Shown here: piece after piece, positions 63,415 to 64,000 of the stretch | Layout of the letters: each line of letters begins with the position of its first letter | Numbering within the stretch: position 1 is the first letter of the stretch | Origin: Bacteroidales bacterium | GTDB lineage: Bacteria > Bacteroidota > Bacteroidia > Bacteroidales > JAADJA01 | Direction: 5' to 3' | Assembly: GCA_021740645.1 (NCBI GenBank) | Contig: JAIOZL010000001.1 | Location: forward strand, 62,001 to 126,000 | DNA length: 64,000 nucleotides | Notes under the pieces: generated by a model | What the model was told of the DNA's origin: nothing | Database searches by the model: none | Seen by the model: the letters and a program-made list of their open reading frames with translations, nothing else | Position numbers and translations under genes: made by a program

Positions 63415-64000
63415 ATGACTAAAAAAAGTTCTATACTGATTGTTGATGATGAAGAATCTGTAAGGGATTCCTTGTACAACTGGTTCATTGAGGACGGATA
63501 CTACGTTGATTGTGCCGAAAATGCCAAAAAAGCATTATCCATTCTCGAATCGCAAAACTTTGACATCATCCTTGCCGATATTAAAATGCCGGGTATGGAC
63601 GGCCTGGAGATGCACCGGCGGATCAGGGCCTTAAACAGCGATTCAATTGTTATTGTTATGACTGCCTTCGCCTCTGTGGAAACAGCAGTTCAGGCATTGA
63701 AAGATGGCGCCTACGATTACATTACCAAACCCTTTGACCCGGATGACCTTTCACATTTGATCCGCAATGCTACCAGGCAAATATCCCTGAAGGTAGAGAA
63801 TGTGGCCTTAAAGGAAAAGGTTATTTCCCTTGAAAATATTGACGATATCATAGGAGGCAGCGAATCCATGTTGGATGTGTTGAAAGATGTTGGGAGCGTG
63901 GCCCAGTCGAATTCTTCCGTGATTATAACGGGTGAAAGCGGAACCGGTAAAGAACTTATTGCACGGGCAATTCATGCTAATTCTTCGCGAAAGTATTTTC
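63415..64000 (+). CDS. NtrC-type response regulator, cut by the window end
   Basis: Partial: 195 codons to the window edge with no stop. A receiver domain (ILIVDDEESVRDSL, ADIKMPGMDG with the phospho-acceptor Asp55, VMTAFAS, YITKPFDPDDL) is followed by the start of a sigma-54-type AAA+ domain with Walker A GESGTGKE at residues 173-180. The missing part should hold the GAFTGA loop and a Fis-type helix-turn-helix. It starts one base after the kinase stop (TAAG-ATG), so the two form a cotranscribed pair. It would activate sigma-54 promoters; none was confidently located in this window. Confidence 0.93.
   Translation, partial: MTKKSSILIVDDEESVRDSLYNWFIEDGYYVDCAENAKKALSILESQNFDIILADIKMPGMDGLEMHRRIRALNSDSIVIVMTAFASVETAVQALKDGAYDYITKPFDPDDLSHLIRNATRQISLKVENVALKEKVISLENIDDIIGGSESMLDVLKDVGSVAQSNSSVIITGESGTGKELIARAIHANSSRKYF

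Noticed and set aside
1-64000. tRNA, rRNA, riboswitch and insertion-sequence genes
   Set aside because: Reading the intergenic regions gave no cloverleaf, conserved rRNA string, known riboswitch core or transposase frame. A covariance-model scan was not possible.

Overview
The window reads as a chromosomal segment from a Bacteroidota bacterium, probably Bacteroidales or Marinilabiliales-like. Evidence: moderately AT-rich DNA, few Shine-Dalgarno sites, promoter boxes of the TTG / TAnnTTTG type, many very large secreted proteins, and six proteins ending in a type A C-terminal sorting domain of the type IX secretion system (T9SS). An uptake hydrogenase, a cytochrome bd oxidase and an iron-sulfur/NrfD quinone module suggest an anaerobe or microaerophile with flexible respiration. 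I saw no rRNA, tRNA, CRISPR array, insertion sequence or prophage.

Layout. 0.1-4.7 kb: a membrane-bound group 1 [NiFe] hydrogenase locus (hypC, small subunit, large subunit, cytochrome b, maturation protease), then an AraC-type regulator. 5.8-14.7 kb: secreted beta-propeller proteins with T9SS tails, around a secreted M28 peptidase. 15-33 kb: giant surface proteins: a 2086-aa RHS/YD-repeat protein, a fibronectin-type protein, a five-fold GEVED-repeat protein and a 2019-aa PKD/beta-helix protein. 34-38.9 kb: an SLC12-like cation-chloride cotransporter and cydAB, with a perfect CRP-type box in front of cydA. 38.9-44.1 kb: two tandem 'NVGIGT' fibre-like paralogues. 44.3-45.7 kb: a GH47 alpha-mannosidase-like lipoprotein. 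45.8-47.1 kb: a small NifX-like/DUF134 cluster with a palindromic operator. 47.5-51.1 kb: a 1213-aa sortilin-repeat/PKD/T9SS protein. 51.2-56.1 kb: GH29 fucosidase, GH13 amylase-family lipoprotein, a toroid (squalene-cyclase-like) protein and a TIGR01777 epimerase.

56.1-64 kb: after a 980-bp gene-poor gap comes the least familiar part. It is a compact set of a periplasmic binding-protein domain fused through one membrane helix to a GcvH-like (lipoyl-fold) domain, a Tat-exported four-cluster ferredoxin (HybA-like), a NrfD/HybB-like quinone-reactive membrane subunit, and a second membrane-anchored GcvH-like protein. A histidine kinase with a heme c (CxxCH) motif in its periplasmic sensor and a sigma-54-type response regulator (cut by the window end) follow. 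No catalytic hydrogenase or reductase subunit and no glycine cleavage gene is present. I infer a redox or electron-transfer complex whose GcvH-like domains lack the usual lipoylation motif, under redox-responsive two-component control. This is the best candidate here for an undescribed system.

All functions rest on recognising sequence motifs by eye. No alignment or database search was run.
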